DNA from: Rubrivivax gelatinosus | GTDB taxonomy: Bacteria > Pseudomonadota > Gammaproteobacteria > Burkholderiales > Burkholderiaceae_C | Length of the DNA: 64,000 nucleotides | Direction of reading: 5' to 3' | NCBI RefSeq assembly: GCF_004340905.1 | Contig: NZ_SLXD01000009.1 | Location: forward strand, 186,001-250,000 | Part shown: positions 1-9,402 of the stretch, piece after piece | Numbering within the stretch: position 1 is the stretch's first letter | Layout of the letters: the number at the start of each line of letters is the position of its first letter | Notes under the pieces: model-generated | What the model was told of the DNA's origin: nothing | Database searches by the model: none | Seen by the model: the letters and a program-made list of their open reading frames with translations, nothing else | Position numbers and translations under genes: made by a program

Positions 1-389
1 TGCGTCTCGCTGCCCAGCAGCAGCGCGCTGACGCCGCGGCGGCCGTGCGAGGCCATGACGATCAGATCGCATTCCTGGTTCTTGGCGTGATCGATGATCG
101 CCTCCCAGGGATGCAGGGCCTCGATCGTGTGGCCGCTGCAGGCCACGCCGACGGCGGTGGCGGCCTCGATCACCGCCTTCACGCGCGACGACGCGATGCG
201 TTCCTGCGCGTCGTAGAACTCCTGCGGCGGCACCGGCTGCATCTCGGAGATCGCGCTGTACGGGAAGGGCTCCTTGACGCCGATGACGAACATCTCGGCG
301 CCGGCGAGCTGGGCCAGTTCCAGGGCCGTCTGGACCGCCTTGGCCGTGATCTCGGAGCCGTCGGTGGGGACCAGGATGCGCTTGTACAT
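1..389 (-). CDS. Universal stress protein (UspA family), 3' end outside window
   Basis: Read from the ATG at 389 the product begins MYKRILVPTDGSEITAKA, the usual N-terminus of a UspA-fold nucleotide-binding protein, and continues to MASHGRRGVSALLLGSET, which matches the phosphate-binding glycine-rich loop near the C-terminus of the family. About 129 codons are visible and only the last 15-20 should be missing. GGAGT lies 6-8 nt before the start. Proteins of this family act in the cytoplasm during stress and growth arrest, and in many Proteobacteria they are induced by low oxygen through FNR-type regulators; an FNR-like site sits 68 nt upstream. The specific function is not known. Confidence 0.9.
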   Translation of the reverse strand, partial: MYKRILVPTDGSEITAKAVQTALELAQLAGAEMFVIGVKEPFPYSAISEMQPVPPQEFYDAQERIASSRVKAVIEAATAVGVACSGHTIEALHPWEAIIDHAKNQECDLIVMASHGRRGVSALLLGSET

Positions 390-456
390 GGAGACTCCTC
401 GTGGTTCGATGTTTCGAGTGTTCTGCAGGGTCGACGTTCCTGCAAGCGGCATTGGA

Positions 457-470
457 TTGATCGCGGTCAA
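457..470 (-). promoter_or_regulatory. FNR/ANR-like binding site upstream of the universal stress gene
   Basis: TTGATCGCGGTCAA is an inverted repeat that differs from the FNR consensus TTGAT-N4-ATCAA at one position. It overlaps the stop codon of sseA and lies 68-81 nt upstream of the usp ATG. No convincing -10 hexamer was found at the spacing expected for a class II FNR promoter, so binding is an inference. Confidence 0.4.
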
Positions 471-1303
471 CCGCGCGCGATGGGCCGCGACGGGTCTCGG
501 CACCACTCGCTCCACGACCCCGGGTACAGCCGCATGCCCTCGTAGCCGGCGTGCGCCATCGCCAGCAGGTTGTGGCAGGCGGTGACGCCGCTGCCGCACT
601 GGTGCACCACCTGCTCGGCCGGCGTGGCCCAGCGTTCGAACTCGGCGCGCAGCGCGTTGGCCGGCTTGAAGCGGCCGTCGGCCAGCAGGTTGTCCTTGAA
701 GCAGCGGTTCGTCGCGCCGGGGATGTGGCCGCCGACCGGGTCGATCGGCTCGACCTCGCCGCGGAAACGTTCGCCGGCGCGTGCGTCGACCAGGCGCACG
801 TGGCCCAGCGCGGCGAGCAGCGACTCGGCGGTGAGCGTCGCCATCGCCGGCTCGGCGCTCAGCGGGTAGGGCGCGCCGGCGGCCGGCGCGGTGGCCGAGG
901 TCACGAGTTCGCCGCCGGCGACGGTCCAGGCGGCCGGGCCGCCGTCGAGCACCGCGACCTTGCCGTGGCCCAGCCACTTCAGCATCCACCAGGCGCGCGC
1001 CGCGTACGGGCCGCCCTGGGCGTCGTAGCAGACGACCTGGGTCTCGGGGCCGATGCCCCAGGCGCCGACGGTCGCGGCGAAGGCTTCGCGCGTGGGCAGC
1101 GGGTGGCGGCCGTGGCTGCCGTCGCCCTTGGGGCCGGACAGCTCGCGCTCCAGATGGGCGTAGATCGCGCCGGGCAGGTGGCCGGCGGCAAACGCACGTT
1201 CGCCGGCGGTCGGGTCGCCGAGGTCGAAGCCGCAGTCGAGCACGACGACGCCGGGCGCCGCGGCGCGCAGGTCCTCGGCGCTCACGAGGGTGGTGAAGCT
1301 CAT
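467..1303 (-). CDS. sseA: 3-mercaptopyruvate sulfurtransferase (tandem rhodanese)
   Basis: 278 aa, the usual length of a two-domain rhodanese. The N-terminal inactive domain covers about residues 1-140 and the catalytic domain about 150-278. The active-site loop CGSGVTAC starts at Cys236; CGSGVT is the form typical of 3-mercaptopyruvate sulfurtransferases, whereas thiosulfate enzymes usually carry CRKGVT. The enzyme moves sulfur from 3-mercaptopyruvate to thiol acceptors or cyanide in the cytoplasm. It starts 1 nt after the stop of the EamA permease gene, so the two are probably co-transcribed and translationally linked. Physiological acceptor unknown. Confidence 0.88.
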   Translation of the reverse strand: MSFTTLVSAEDLRAAAPGVVVLDCGFDLGDPTAGERAFAAGHLPGAIYAHLERELSGPKGDGSHGRHPLPTREAFAATVGAWGIGPETQVVCYDAQGGPYAARAWWMLKWLGHGKVAVLDGGPAAWTVAGGELVTSATAPAAGAPYPLSAEPAMATLTAESLLAALGHVRLVDARAGERFRGEVEPIDPVGGHIPGATNRCFKDNLLADGRFKPANALRAEFERWATPAEQVVHQCGSGVTACHNLLAMAHAGYEGMRLYPGSWSEWCRDPSRPIARG

Positions 1304-1304
1304 C

Positions 1305-2213
1305 TCAGGTCTCCGTGGAAGGGGTGCGGCGGGGCGTGCGCGCCAGCCAGGTGGCGGCGATGCCGGCGGCGACGATCAGCGCCATGCCGGCCAGCGCCGA
1401 CACCGTGACCGGATCATCGAACAGCCAGACGCCGAAGCCGAAGGAGAACACGATGCCCAGGTACTGCAGCACCGCGTTCGTCATCGGCTGGCCGATGGCG
1501 TAGGCGCGCGTCAGCATCAGCTGCGCCACCGAGGCCAGCACGCCGGTGGCCAGCAGCAGCGCGGCGCCGCGCCCGGTGTGCGCGCTGGGGCCGCCGGACG
1601 CGAACATCAGTAGCGCGCCGGCCGCCACGCCGCCGGCGGCGAAGTAGAAGACGATGCGTTCTTCGGGCTCGCCGGCCTGGCCCAGCGAACGCACGTGCAG
1701 ATAGGCGCGCGCCGACAGCAGCCCGGAGACCAGTCCGGCCAGGCCGTGCAGCAGCTGGCGCGTCTCGAGCGTGGGTTTGAGGATCAGCGCGACGCCGACG
1801 AAACCGGCCAGCACCGCCATCACCAGCCTCGCATCCGGCCGCTGGCCGCGGCCCCAGGCGGCGCCGACGACGAAGACGGCGACCCACACCGACGAGGTGT
1901 AGTTCAGCGTCATCCCGGTGGCCAGCGGCAGCGCGCCCAGGGCGTAGAACCACAGGCAGATCGCGCCGACACCGGCCGCGCTGCGCTGCAGGTGCAGCAA
2001 GGGCACGCGCGTGGCGAGCGGCGTACGGCCGGCGCGCAGCATCAGCGCCATCAGCACGACGCCGACGGCCGATCTGTACATGACGATCTCGCCGGCGCCG
2101 TACTGCGCCGAGGCGAGCTTGACGCACAGCCCCATCGCCGCGAAGAGGAAGGCGGCGCCGGTGATCAGCAGGGGCGCGCGCAACGGCCCGGGGGCCGCGC
2201 GCGTGCGGCTCAT
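1305..2213 (-). CDS. EamA/DMT-family membrane permease
   Basis: 302 aa from the ATG at 2213. The sequence is a series of about ten hydrophobic segments made of two EamA repeats (about residues 10-140 and 155-295), with short cytoplasmic arginine-rich ends, as in drug/metabolite transporters of the RhaT/YdcZ/YedA type. It would export or import a small metabolite across the inner membrane; the substrate cannot be read from sequence. The start overlaps the stop of the upstream Rieske gene by 4 nt (ATGA), and its own stop is 1 nt before sseA, so the three genes form one unit. Confidence 0.85.
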   Translation of the reverse strand: MSRTRAAPGPLRAPLLITGAAFLFAAMGLCVKLASAQYGAGEIVMYRSAVGVVLMALMLRAGRTPLATRVPLLHLQRSAAGVGAICLWFYALGALPLATGMTLNYTSSVWVAVFVVGAAWGRGQRPDARLVMAVLAGFVGVALILKPTLETRQLLHGLAGLVSGLLSARAYLHVRSLGQAGEPEERIVFYFAAGGVAAGALLMFASGGPSAHTGRGAALLLATGVLASVAQLMLTRAYAIGQPMTNAVLQYLGIVFSFGFGVWLFDDPVTVSALAGMALIVAAGIAATWLARTPRRTPSTET

Positions 2214-3322
2214 CGTGCGAGGTTCATCTGCCGCCGGTACCACTCGTGGAACTGTTGCATGCCGTCTTCCGTCGGGCTCTGGTAGGGCCCGACCTCGTTG
2301 TCGCCGCGCTCCATCAGCGCGCGGCGGCCGGCGTCCATTCTCTCCGCGATCTCGTCGTCCTCGACGCAGGTCTCCATGTAGGCGGCCTGCTGGGCGTCGA
2401 CGAACTCGCGCTCGAACAGGGCGATCTCCTCGGGGTAGAAGAACTCGACCAGGTTCAGCGTCTTGCGCGGGCCCTTGGGGAACAGCGAGGACACGACGAG
2501 CACGTGCGGATACCACTCGACCATGATCGTCGGGTACAGCGTCAGCCACACCGCGCCCTGCGCCGGCGGCTGGCCGGCACGGTAGGCGAGCAGCGCGTCG
2601 TGCCAGCGGCGGTAGACCGGCGAACCCGGGCGCGCCAGCGCCTGGTGCACGCCCACCGTCTGCACCGAGTGGTGCGCGCCGAACTCCCAGCTCAGGTCGT
2701 TGCAGGTGACGAACGAACCCAGCCCCGGGTGGAACGGGCCGACGTGGTAGTCCTCGAGGTAGACCTCGATGAAGGTCTTCCAGTTGTAGTCGCACTCGTG
2801 CACGACCGCGCGGTCGAAGACGTAACCCGAGAAGTCGAGCAGCGGCTGCGGCGCCATGCCGGCCAGGTCGGCGGCGATGTCGCGCCCGTTGTCCTCGAAC
2901 AACAGGCCGTTCCAGCGGCGCAGCGGGTACTGCTTCAGGTTCAGGCAGGGGTCTTCGGGGAAGTGCGGCGCGCCGACGAGCCGGCCTTCGAGGTCGTAGG
3001 TCCAGCGGTGCAGCGGACAGACGATGCCGCCCTGGGTGCGGCCGCGGCCCTTGAGCATGATCGCCTGGCGGTGGCGGCAGACGTTGGAGACGAGCTCGAC
3101 GCCGCGTTCGTGGCGCACCAGCGCACGGCCCTCGCCTTCGTGCACGAGGGCGTGGTAGTCGCCGGTGGCGGGTACGGCGAGCTCGTGCCCGACGTAGCGC
3201 GGTCCGGCATCGAAGATGAGTTTCTGTTCCTGCTGGAACAGACCCTCGTCGAAATAACGGGTGACGGGAAGCTGAGACGTGCTTCGCTCGAGAGCTTCGA
3301 GACTGATGCTCAGGTCAGACAT
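2210..3322 (-). CDS. Rieske non-heme iron oxygenase, alpha subunit-like
   Basis: 370 aa from the ATG at 3322. The Rieske [2Fe-2S] site is complete: C82-x-H84 and C102-x2-H105, 17 residues apart. The mononuclear iron site follows as EDYHVGPFHPG (about 190-200, His193 and His198), with a downstream Asp expected near residue 315-330. This is the two-domain layout of aromatic-ring hydroxylating or O-/N-demethylating oxygenases. No reductase, ferredoxin or beta subunit gene is adjacent, so electrons must come from elsewhere. The substrate is unknown. An upstream in-frame extension to 3478 exists but lacks family similarity and a ribosome site. It overlaps the EamA gene by 4 nt. Confidence 0.85.
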   Translation of the reverse strand: MSDLSISLEALERSTSQLPVTRYFDEGLFQQEQKLIFDAGPRYVGHELAVPATGDYHALVHEGEGRALVRHERGVELVSNVCRHRQAIMLKGRGRTQGGIVCPLHRWTYDLEGRLVGAPHFPEDPCLNLKQYPLRRWNGLLFEDNGRDIAADLAGMAPQPLLDFSGYVFDRAVVHECDYNWKTFIEVYLEDYHVGPFHPGLGSFVTCNDLSWEFGAHHSVQTVGVHQALARPGSPVYRRWHDALLAYRAGQPPAQGAVWLTLYPTIMVEWYPHVLVVSSLFPKGPRKTLNLVEFFYPEEIALFEREFVDAQQAAYMETCVEDDEIAERMDAGRRALMERGDNEVGPYQSPTEDGMQQFHEWYRRQMNLAR

Positions 3323-3443
3323 GATCCGAGGGGATCCTCCGTGACGGATGTCCAAACCCCCGCCCGGTGGCCCCGCGGGCGGGCATGGCGCCTGACGCTC
3401 GACGCCCCACGGTGGCGTCCAGGTTTCGTCAGGCGAACCGACC

Positions 3444-3449
3444 ATTGTA
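3444..3449 (-). promoter_or_regulatory. Possible -10 box for the Rieske-EamA-sseA unit
   Basis: TACAAT on the minus strand matches TATAAT at 5 of 6 positions, about 115 nt upstream of the Rieske start. No clear -35 hexamer is visible at 16-18 nt, so this is only a candidate. Confidence 0.3.
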
Positions 3450-3511
3450 CCGGCCGGGTGGGTTCGCGGACGGGGCACGCCAAGTGCCCGAGCGCGACGC
3501 TCCCGTGTGTC

Positions 3512-3517
3512 TAGAAT
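3512..3517 (+). promoter_or_regulatory. Possible -10 box for xseB-ispA-dxs
   Basis: TAGAAT (5 of 6 matches to TATAAT) lies 28 nt before the xseB ATG, which would give a leader of about 20 nt. No good -35 hexamer is visible. Confidence 0.4.
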
Positions 3518-3545
3518 GCCCCGCTTGCTGTCACGTTCCCACCGA

Positions 3546-3776
3546 ATGTCGTCCGTCCCCGCCCCGCAGGAGCCCGCCAGCTACGAGGAAGCCGTCGCCG
3601 AACTGGACCGCCTGGTCCAGCGCATGGAGACCGGCCAGATGCCGCTGGACCAGTTGCTCGACGGCTACAGGCGCGGCAGCGAACTGCTGACCTTTTGTCG
3701 TAACCGGCTGCAGGCGGTCGAGGAACAGGTCAAGCTACTTGACGATGGACAGCTGAAGACATGGAGCGCACCCTGA
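3546..3776 (+). CDS. xseB: Exodeoxyribonuclease VII small subunit
   Basis: 76 aa from the ATG at 3546. The core [20 protein letters not shown] and the following Pro-Leu-(D/E)-x-Leu-Leu-xxYxxGxxLLxxCRxxL pattern are diagnostic for XseB, a small helical protein that binds the large subunit XseA to form the single-strand DNA exonuclease. Earlier in-frame ATGs (3507, 3516) would add residues not seen in the family. The 3' end overlaps ispA by 16 nt, the common xseB-ispA arrangement of Proteobacteria. xseA is not in the window. Confidence 0.92.
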   Translation: MSSVPAPQEPASYEEAVAELDRLVQRMETGQMPLDQLLDGYRRGSELLTFCRNRLQAVEEQVKLLDDGQLKTWSAP

Positions 3777-4651
3777 ATTTCGACCAATGGGCGCGACACC
3801 AGCTCGACGCGGTGGAAGCCGCGCTCGAAGCCTGGGTTCCCGACAATGCCCCCGCCGGCCTCGGCGAAGCGATGCGCTACGGCGTGCTTGACGGCGGCAA
3901 GCGGCTGCGGCCGCTGCTGGTGATCGCCGCCTGCGAAGCGCTGGGCGGCTCGCGCGAGGCCGCGCTGCGCAGCGCCTGCGCGGTGGAACTGATCCACGCC
4001 TACTCGCTGGTGCACGACGACATGCCGTGCATGGACAACGACGTGCTGCGCCGCGGCAAGCCGACGGTGCACGTGAAGTACGGCGAGGCCCAGGCCATGC
4101 TCGCCGGCGACGCGATGCAGGCGCTGGCCTTCGAGATCCTGACCCCCGACGAAGGCGTCGAGCCGGCGCTGCAGGCGCGCCTGGTGCGGCTGCTGGCGCG
4201 GGCGGCGGGCCATGCCGGCATGGCCGGCGGCCAGGCGATCGACCTCGCCAACACCGGGCGGATGCTCGACGAGGCCACGCTGCGCGAGATGCACCGCAAG
4301 AAGACCGGCGCGCTGCTGCTGGTCAGCGTGCAGATGGGCGCGGCCTGCGGCGCGCCGACGCCCCACGCGTGGCAGGCACTGTCCGACTACGGCGAGGCGA
4401 TCGGCCTGGCCTTCCAGGTCGTCGACGACATCCTCGACTGCACCCAGGCGTCGGACAAGCTCGGCAAGACCGCCGGCAAGGACCAGGAGGCCAACAAGCC
4501 GACCTACGTCTCGGTGCTCGGCCTGGAGTGCGCTCGCCGTTACGCGCAGGAACTGCGCGCGCAGGCGCTCGCGGCGCTCGAGCGCGCCGGCCTGGCCGAT
4601 GTCGCGGCACTGGCCACGATCGCCGACAAGGTGGTGGAACGCGAGAACTGA
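3761..4651 (+). CDS. ispA: Farnesyl/geranyl diphosphate synthase
   Basis: 296 aa, the normal length of short-chain trans-prenyltransferases. The first Asp-rich motif [10 protein letters not shown] (Asp86, Asp87, Asp91/93) and the second motif DDILD (222-226) bind the Mg-diphosphates of the allylic substrate and IPP. GGKRLR (45-50) binds IPP. The enzyme joins DMAPP and IPP to make GPP and FPP for quinones, undecaprenyl-P and, in a phototroph, carotenoids and bacteriochlorophyll tails. It lies between xseB and dxs, so prenyl chain making and precursor supply are co-expressed. Confidence 0.93.
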   Translation: MERTLNFDQWARHQLDAVEAALEAWVPDNAPAGLGEAMRYGVLDGGKRLRPLLVIAACEALGGSREAALRSACAVELIHAYSLVHDDMPCMDNDVLRRGKPTVHVKYGEAQAMLAGDAMQALAFEILTPDEGVEPALQARLVRLLARAAGHAGMAGGQAIDLANTGRMLDEATLREMHRKKTGALLLVSVQMGAACGAPTPHAWQALSDYGEAIGLAFQVVDDILDCTQASDKLGKTAGKDQEANKPTYVSVLGLECARRYAQELRAQALAALERAGLADVAALATIADKVVEREN

Positions 4652-4759
4652 ACTGACGGCTTCATCCCCGTTGCCGGCCGTTGGGAGGCGGGCGACATCG
4701 GGAGCGGTTCGTGGTGCCGTCACCGGCGCCGCGGCTCGTCCAGCGCGGTGGAAACTGAC

Positions 4760-6646
4760 ATGAGCAAAATCCTCGATTCGATCCAGACGCCCGCCGACCT
4801 GCGCCGCATGTCGCGCAGCGACCTGCCCGGCCTCGCGCGCGAAGTGCGCGAGTTCGTGCTCGACACCGTCAGCCAGACCGGGGGCCACCTCGGCAGCAAC
4901 CTGGGCACGGTGGAGCTGACGGTCGCGCTGCACTACGTGTTCAACACGCCGCACGACCGCATCGTCTGGGACGTCGGCCACCAGACCTACCCGCACAAGG
5001 TGCTGACCGGCCGGCGCGAGCGCATGCACACGCTGCGCCAGCTGGGCGGCATCGCCGGCTTCCCGCGCCGCGACGAGAGCGAGTACGACACCTTCGCCAC
5101 CGGTCACAGCTCGACCAGCATCAGCGCCGCGCTGGGCATGGCGATGGCGGCCAAGCAGAAGGGCGAGGAGCGCAAGGCGATCGCCGTCATCGGCGACGGT
5201 TCGATGACCGCCGGCATGGCCTTCGAGGCGCTGAACAACGCCGGTGTGCCGCATGCCGGCGTCAACGCCGACATCCTCGTCATCCTCAACGACAACGACA
5301 TGTCGATCAGCCCGCCGGTGGGCGCGCTGAACAAGCACCTGGCGCGGCTGATGAGCGGCAACTTCTACGCCGCCGCGCGCGAGGGCGCCAAGGCCGTGCT
5401 CAAGGCCGCGCCGCCGCTGTTCGAGCTGGCGCGCCGCTTCGAGGAACACGCCAAGGGCATGGTCGTGCCGGGCACGATCTTCGAGGAGTTCGGCTTCAAC
5501 TACGTCGGCCCGATCGACGGCCACGACCTCGACGCGCTGATCCCGACGCTGGAGAACCTGCGCAACAAGAAGGGCCCGCAGTTCCTGCACGTGGTCACGA
5601 AGAAGGGCTACGGCTACAAGATGGCCGAGGCCGACCCGGTCAAGTACCACGCCGCCAGCGGCCGCTTCAACCCGGCCGAGGGCTTCCCCAAGAGCAGCGG
5701 CGGCAAGCCGACCTTCACCCAGGTCTTCGGCCAGTGGCTGTGCGACATGGCCGAGGCCGACGAGCGCCTCGTGGGCATCACGCCGGCGATGCGCGAAGGC
5801 TCGGGCATGGTCGAGTTCCACAAGCGTTTCCCGCGCCGCTACCACGACGTCGGCATCGCCGAGCAGCACGCGGTGACGTTTGCCGCCGGCCTGGCCTGCG
5901 AAGGCCTCAAGCCCGTCGTCGCGATCTACAGCACCTTCCTGCAGCGCGCCTACGACCAGCTGGTGCACGACGTGGCGCTGCAGAACCTGCCGGTGGTCTT
6001 CGCGCTCGACCGCGGCGGCATCGTCGGCGCCGACGGCCCGACGCACGCCGGCGTCTACGACATCGCCTTCATCCGCTGCATCCCGAACTGCGCGCTGCTC
6101 GCGCCCAGCGACGAGAACGAATGCCGCCAGGCGCTGACGACGGCCTACCGCCGCGACCAGCCGGTGGCCGTGCGCTACCCGCGCGGCAGCGGCTGCGGTG
6201 CCGAGGTCGAGACCGGCCTGAGCGAATGGGAATGGGGCAAGGGCGTCGTGCGCCGCGAAGGCCAGCGCGTCGCGATCCTGGCTTTCGGCACCCTGCTGCA
6301 CCCGGCGCTGGCCGCCGCCGAGAAGCTCGGCGCAACCGTGGTCGACATGCGTTTCGTGAAGCCGATGGACGAGGCGCTGGTGCTGGAGATGGCGCGCCGC
6401 CACGAGGCCCTGGTCACCGTCGAGGAAGGCTGCGTGATGGGCGGCGCCGGCAGCGCGGTGCTCGAGTGCCTGGCCGCCGCCGGTGTCACGACGCCGGTGC
6501 TGCAGCTGGGCATCCCCGACCGCTTCACCGAACACGGCGACCCGAACAAGCTGCTGTCGATGATGGGTCTGGACGCCGAGGGCATCGAGGCCTCGATCCG
6601 CAAGCGTTTCGCCAGCCGCCCGGCGCTGGCCGCGGTCAACGGTTGA
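4760..6646 (+). CDS. dxs: 1-deoxy-D-xylulose-5-phosphate synthase
   Basis: 628 aa from the ATG at 4760, which has GGTGGAA about 5-10 nt before it; a GTG four codons earlier (4748) is possible but less likely. N-terminal thiamine-diphosphate domain with the [18 protein letters not shown] motif, a central pyrimidine-binding domain with the catalytic Glu in [13 protein letters not shown], and a C-terminal transketolase-type domain. The enzyme condenses pyruvate with glyceraldehyde-3-phosphate, the entry and main control step of the MEP pathway. It is 108 nt downstream of ispA on the same strand. Confidence 0.96.
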   Translation: MSKILDSIQTPADLRRMSRSDLPGLAREVREFVLDTVSQTGGHLGSNLGTVELTVALHYVFNTPHDRIVWDVGHQTYPHKVLTGRRERMHTLRQLGGIAGFPRRDESEYDTFATGHSSTSISAALGMAMAAKQKGEERKAIAVIGDGSMTAGMAFEALNNAGVPHAGVNADILVILNDNDMSISPPVGALNKHLARLMSGNFYAAAREGAKAVLKAAPPLFELARRFEEHAKGMVVPGTIFEEFGFNYVGPIDGHDLDALIPTLENLRNKKGPQFLHVVTKKGYGYKMAEADPVKYHAASGRFNPAEGFPKSSGGKPTFTQVFGQWLCDMAEADERLVGITPAMREGSGMVEFHKRFPRRYHDVGIAEQHAVTFAAGLACEGLKPVVAIYSTFLQRAYDQLVHDVALQNLPVVFALDRGGIVGADGPTHAGVYDIAFIRCIPNCALLAPSDENECRQALTTAYRRDQPVAVRYPRGSGCGAEVETGLSEWEWGKGVVRREGQRVAILAFGTLLHPALAAAEKLGATVVDMRFVKPMDEALVLEMARRHEALVTVEEGCVMGGAGSAVLECLAAAGVTTPVLQLGIPDRFTEHGDPNKLLSMMGLDAEGIEASIRKRFASRPALAAVNG

Positions 6647-6664
6647 TCCGGCTGCCGCCCGTGC

Positions 6665-6690
6665 CGAAGGCCGCCTGCGGGCGGCCTTCG
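6665..6690 (+). terminator. Hairpin terminator after dxs
   Basis: Perfect 11-bp stem CGAAGGCCGCC/GGCGGCCTTCG with loop TGCG, followed by a short CCTTGATT tail. The weak T-tract means it may only attenuate read-through into folE2. Confidence 0.6.
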
Positions 6691-6761
6691 CCTTGATTGA
6701 ACGCTGCGTGGAAACCCTTGCACCGACCGCTGCGCCGAACGCAGGCATCATTCAGCCCGAA

Positions 6762-7562
6762 ATGACGAACCTGACCGACGCCCTCCACATCCCCGACACC
6801 CAGAGCGCACGCGACGAGCGCCACGTCGCGATCCAGCGCGTGGGCGTCAAGGACGTTCGTTACCCGCTGCAGCTGCGTGTCGCCGGTGCGGTGCAGGCGG
6901 CGACGGCCTCGTGGACGCTGGACGTCGCGCTGCCGGCCGAGCAGAAGGGCACGCACATGTCGCGTTTCGTCGCCTGGCTGGACGCGCTGGACGAGCCGCT
7001 GGACGCCGCCGCGCTGGCGCGCCGACATGCCGCGATGCTCGACAAGCTGGGCGCGAGCGAAGGCCGCGTCGAGGCCTCGTTCTCGTTCTTCCTGCGAAAG
7101 CGTGCGCCGGTCTCGGGGCTGCAGAGCCTGCTCGACTACCAGGGGCGCTGGATCGCCGAGACCCGGCTGGACGGCGACAGCCCGAGGACCACGCTGTGGG
7201 CCGAGGTCGCGGTGCCGGTGAAGAGCCTGTGCCCGTGCTCCAAGGAGATCTCCGACTACGGCGCGCACAACCAGCGTTCGATCGTCACGATCCGCGTCGA
7301 GCTGCTGCAGCCCGTCGAGTGGCACGAGCTCGTGCGTTTCGCCGAGGACGAGGCCTCCAGCGAGATCTGGCCGATGTTGAAGCGCAGCGACGAGAAGTGG
7401 GTCACCGAGCGCGCCTACGAGAACCCGAAGTTCGTCGAGGACCTGGTGCGCGACGTCGCGCTGCGCCTGAACCGCGAGCCGCGCATCGGCCGCTACGTGG
7501 TCGACGTCGAGAACTTCGAGTCGATCCACAACCATTCCGCCTGGGCGCGCATCGAACGCTGA
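6762..7562 (+). CDS. folE2: GTP cyclohydrolase IB (FolE2)
   Basis: 266 aa from the ATG at 6762, giving the family N-terminus [20 protein letters not shown]. The conserved Cys motif [16 protein letters not shown] carries the active-site Cys and the metal-binding residues of COG1469. The enzyme opens GTP to 7,8-dihydroneopterin triphosphate for folate and queuosine, and unlike FolE can use metals other than zinc. A start at 6693 would add about 23 residues without family similarity. It follows dxs behind a hairpin and converges with fliR. Confidence 0.93.
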   Translation: MTNLTDALHIPDTQSARDERHVAIQRVGVKDVRYPLQLRVAGAVQAATASWTLDVALPAEQKGTHMSRFVAWLDALDEPLDAAALARRHAAMLDKLGASEGRVEASFSFFLRKRAPVSGLQSLLDYQGRWIAETRLDGDSPRTTLWAEVAVPVKSLCPCSKEISDYGAHNQRSIVTIRVELLQPVEWHELVRFAEDEASSEIWPMLKRSDEKWVTERAYENPKFVEDLVRDVALRLNREPRIGRYVVDVENFESIHNHSAWARIER

Positions 7563-7580
7563 GGCGGCCGCCAGGCCGCC
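7563..7580. terminator. Short hairpin between convergent folE2 and fliR
   Basis: 7-bp perfect stem GGCGGCC/GGCCGCC with loop GCCA fills the 22-nt gap between the two stop codons. It could act on either strand; no T-run is present. Confidence 0.4.
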
Positions 7581-7584
7581 GAAG

Positions 7585-8346
7585 CTACTGGAACAGCGCC
7601 AGCAGCTGCTCCAGCGCGACGATGAACGGCGACTGCATCGCCGGCAGCGTCAGCAGGATGCCGAGCAGGCCGACGCCCAGCGTGATCGGGAAGCCGATCG
7701 CGAAGACGTTCATCTGCGGCGCCACGCGCGACACCGCGCCGAGCACGATGTTGACGAGCAGCATCATCGCCACCAGCGGCAGCGCGATCCACAGCCCGAT
7801 CGAGAAGATCTGCGCGGCCCACAGGTGCGGGCGCGCCTCCTTCAGGAAGGCGAAGGGCTCGGGCGCCACCGGGAACGCGGTGAAGCTCTGCACCAGCGCG
7901 GCGATGACCAGCAGGTGGCCATTGATGACGATGAACAGCCAGGCGATCGTCGTGCCGTAGAAGCGGCTGGTGGCGGTGGCGGTGCCGCCGCGCAGCGGGT
8001 CGAAGAAGCCGGCGAAGTTCAGCCCCATCTGCAAGCCGATGATCTCGCCGGCGAACTCGACCGCGGCGAAGACGATGCGCACCGCGAAGCCCAGCGACAG
8101 GCCGATCAGCAACTGCTGCACGATGAGCACGAAGGCCAGCGGCGAGTCCAGCGGCACCGGCTCCACCGGCGGCAGCGAAGGCTGCGCGGCGAAGGCGATC
8201 AGCGCTGCCAGGCCGATGCGCACGCGCGTGGGAACGCTGCGCGTGCCCAGCACCGGCATCGAGGTGAACAGCGCCAGCGCGCGCAGGAAGGGCCAGACCA
8301 GCGGCGTGATCCAGCCGAGGATCTGGGCTTCGTCGAAGCTGATCAC
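7585..8346 (-). CDS. fliR: Flagellar export gate protein FliR
   Basis: 253 aa with six hydrophobic segments; the N-terminus MISFDEAQILGWITPLVWPF and the internal GEIIGLQMGLNFAGFFDP stretch are typical of FliR. With FliP and FliQ it forms the helical export gate of the flagellar type III secretion system in the MS ring. It is the last gene of fliLMNOPQR. Confidence 0.95.
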   Translation of the reverse strand: MISFDEAQILGWITPLVWPFLRALALFTSMPVLGTRSVPTRVRIGLAALIAFAAQPSLPPVEPVPLDSPLAFVLIVQQLLIGLSLGFAVRIVFAAVEFAGEIIGLQMGLNFAGFFDPLRGGTATATSRFYGTTIAWLFIVINGHLLVIAALVQSFTAFPVAPEPFAFLKEARPHLWAAQIFSIGLWIALPLVAMMLLVNIVLGAVSRVAPQMNVFAIGFPITLGVGLLGILLTLPAMQSPFIVALEQLLALFQ

Positions 8347-8368
8347 GGCGCTGCGCTGCGCGAGGCGT

Positions 8369-8638
8369 TCAGCCGACGACGCTCGGGATGGCCTGCAGCG
8401 TGCGCTGCAGGTACTCGACCAGCGTCGTGAGCATCCACGGCCCGGCGAAGCCGAGCACGGCCACGGCGCCGACGATCTTGGGCACGAAGCTGAGCGTCGC
8501 CTCGTTGATCTGCGTGGCCGCCTGCAGCACGCTGACGACCAGGCCGATGACCATCACGACCAGCAGCACCGGCGCCGAGACCAGCAGCAGCAGATACAGG
8601 CCTTGCTGCCCCAGCGAGAGGACTTGTTGTGCGTCCAT
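8369..8638 (-). CDS. fliQ: Flagellar export gate protein FliQ
   Basis: 89 aa, the family size, with two hydrophobic helical hairpin segments (about 15-40 and 53-75) and the conserved LVVSVLQAATQINEATLSFVPK region. Four copies normally pack around the FliP5FliR1 core. It lies 22 nt upstream of fliR and 8 nt downstream of fliP. Confidence 0.95.
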   Translation of the reverse strand: MDAQQVLSLGQQGLYLLLLVSAPVLLVVMVIGLVVSVLQAATQINEATLSFVPKIVGAVAVLGFAGPWMLTTLVEYLQRTLQAIPSVVG

Positions 8639-8646
8639 GGCAATTC

Positions 8647-9402
8647 TCAGGTGACGAATGAGGCGGCGAGCGAACCCAGCAGCAGGTTCCAGCCGTCGGC
8701 GAGCACGAAGAGCATCAGCTTGAACGGCAGCGCCACGAGCACCGGCGACAGCATCATCATCCCCAGGCTCATCAGCACGCTGGCGACGATCATGTCGATG
8801 ATCAGGAACGGGATGAAGATCATGAAGCCGATCTGGAACGCGCTCTTCAACTCGCTGGTGACGAAGGCGGGAACGAGCACGCGCAGCGGCACGTCCTCGC
8901 TCTTGACGTCGGACGGCAGCTTGGCCAGCTTGGCGAACAGCTGCACGTCGCTCTGGCGCGTCTGCTTGAGCATGAACTCGCGCATCGGCACCTCGCCGCG
9001 CTTCAGGGCCTCGTCGAAGGCGATCTGGTTCTCGGCGAAGGGCTTGTAGGCCTGGTCGTAGACGCGGTCCAGCGTCGGCGACATGACGAAGAAGGTCAGG
9101 AACAGGCTCATGCCGATGATGACCTGGTTCGGCGGCGCAGCCTGCGTGCCCAGCGCCTGGCGCAGCAGCGACAGCACGATGACGATGCGCGTGAAGCCCG
9201 TCATCAGCAGCAGCAGCGCCGGGATGAACGACAGCGTGGTGAAGAACAGCAGCGTCTGGATCGGCACCGAGTAGCTGGTGCCGCCGGCGCCCTGGCCGAC
9301 GAGCAGTGGCAGCGTGTTGCCGCCCGCCTGGGCGAAGGCGGCGGCCGGCAGCGCCAGCAGCGCGGCCGCGGCCAGCCTGCGCAGGGTGCGCTCAGCGTGC
9401 AT
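8647..9402 (-). CDS. fliP: Flagellar export gate protein FliP
   Basis: 251 aa. An N-terminal signal sequence ([13 protein letters not shown], about 12-25) is followed by the conserved core [35 protein letters not shown] and the C-terminal membrane hairpin. FliP is the main ring of the export gate. The start overlaps the end of fliO by 11 nt. Confidence 0.96.
   Translation of the reverse strand: MHAERTLRRLAAAALLALPAAAFAQAGGNTLPLLVGQGAGGTSYSVPIQTLLFFTTLSFIPALLLLMTGFTRIVIVLSLLRQALGTQAAPPNQVIIGMSLFLTFFVMSPTLDRVYDQAYKPFAENQIAFDEALKRGEVPMREFMLKQTRQSDVQLFAKLAKLPSDVKSEDVPLRVLVPAFVTSELKSAFQIGFMIFIPFLIIDMIVASVLMSLGMMMLSPVLVALPFKLMLFVLADGWNLLLGSLAASFVT

Noticed and set aside
3665..6751. 1028-codon open frame on the minus strand opposite xseB, ispA and dxs
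   Set aside because: Rich in Arg, Ala, His and Val without domains; it is the antisense shadow that high GC third positions create. The plus-strand genes have full family motifs.
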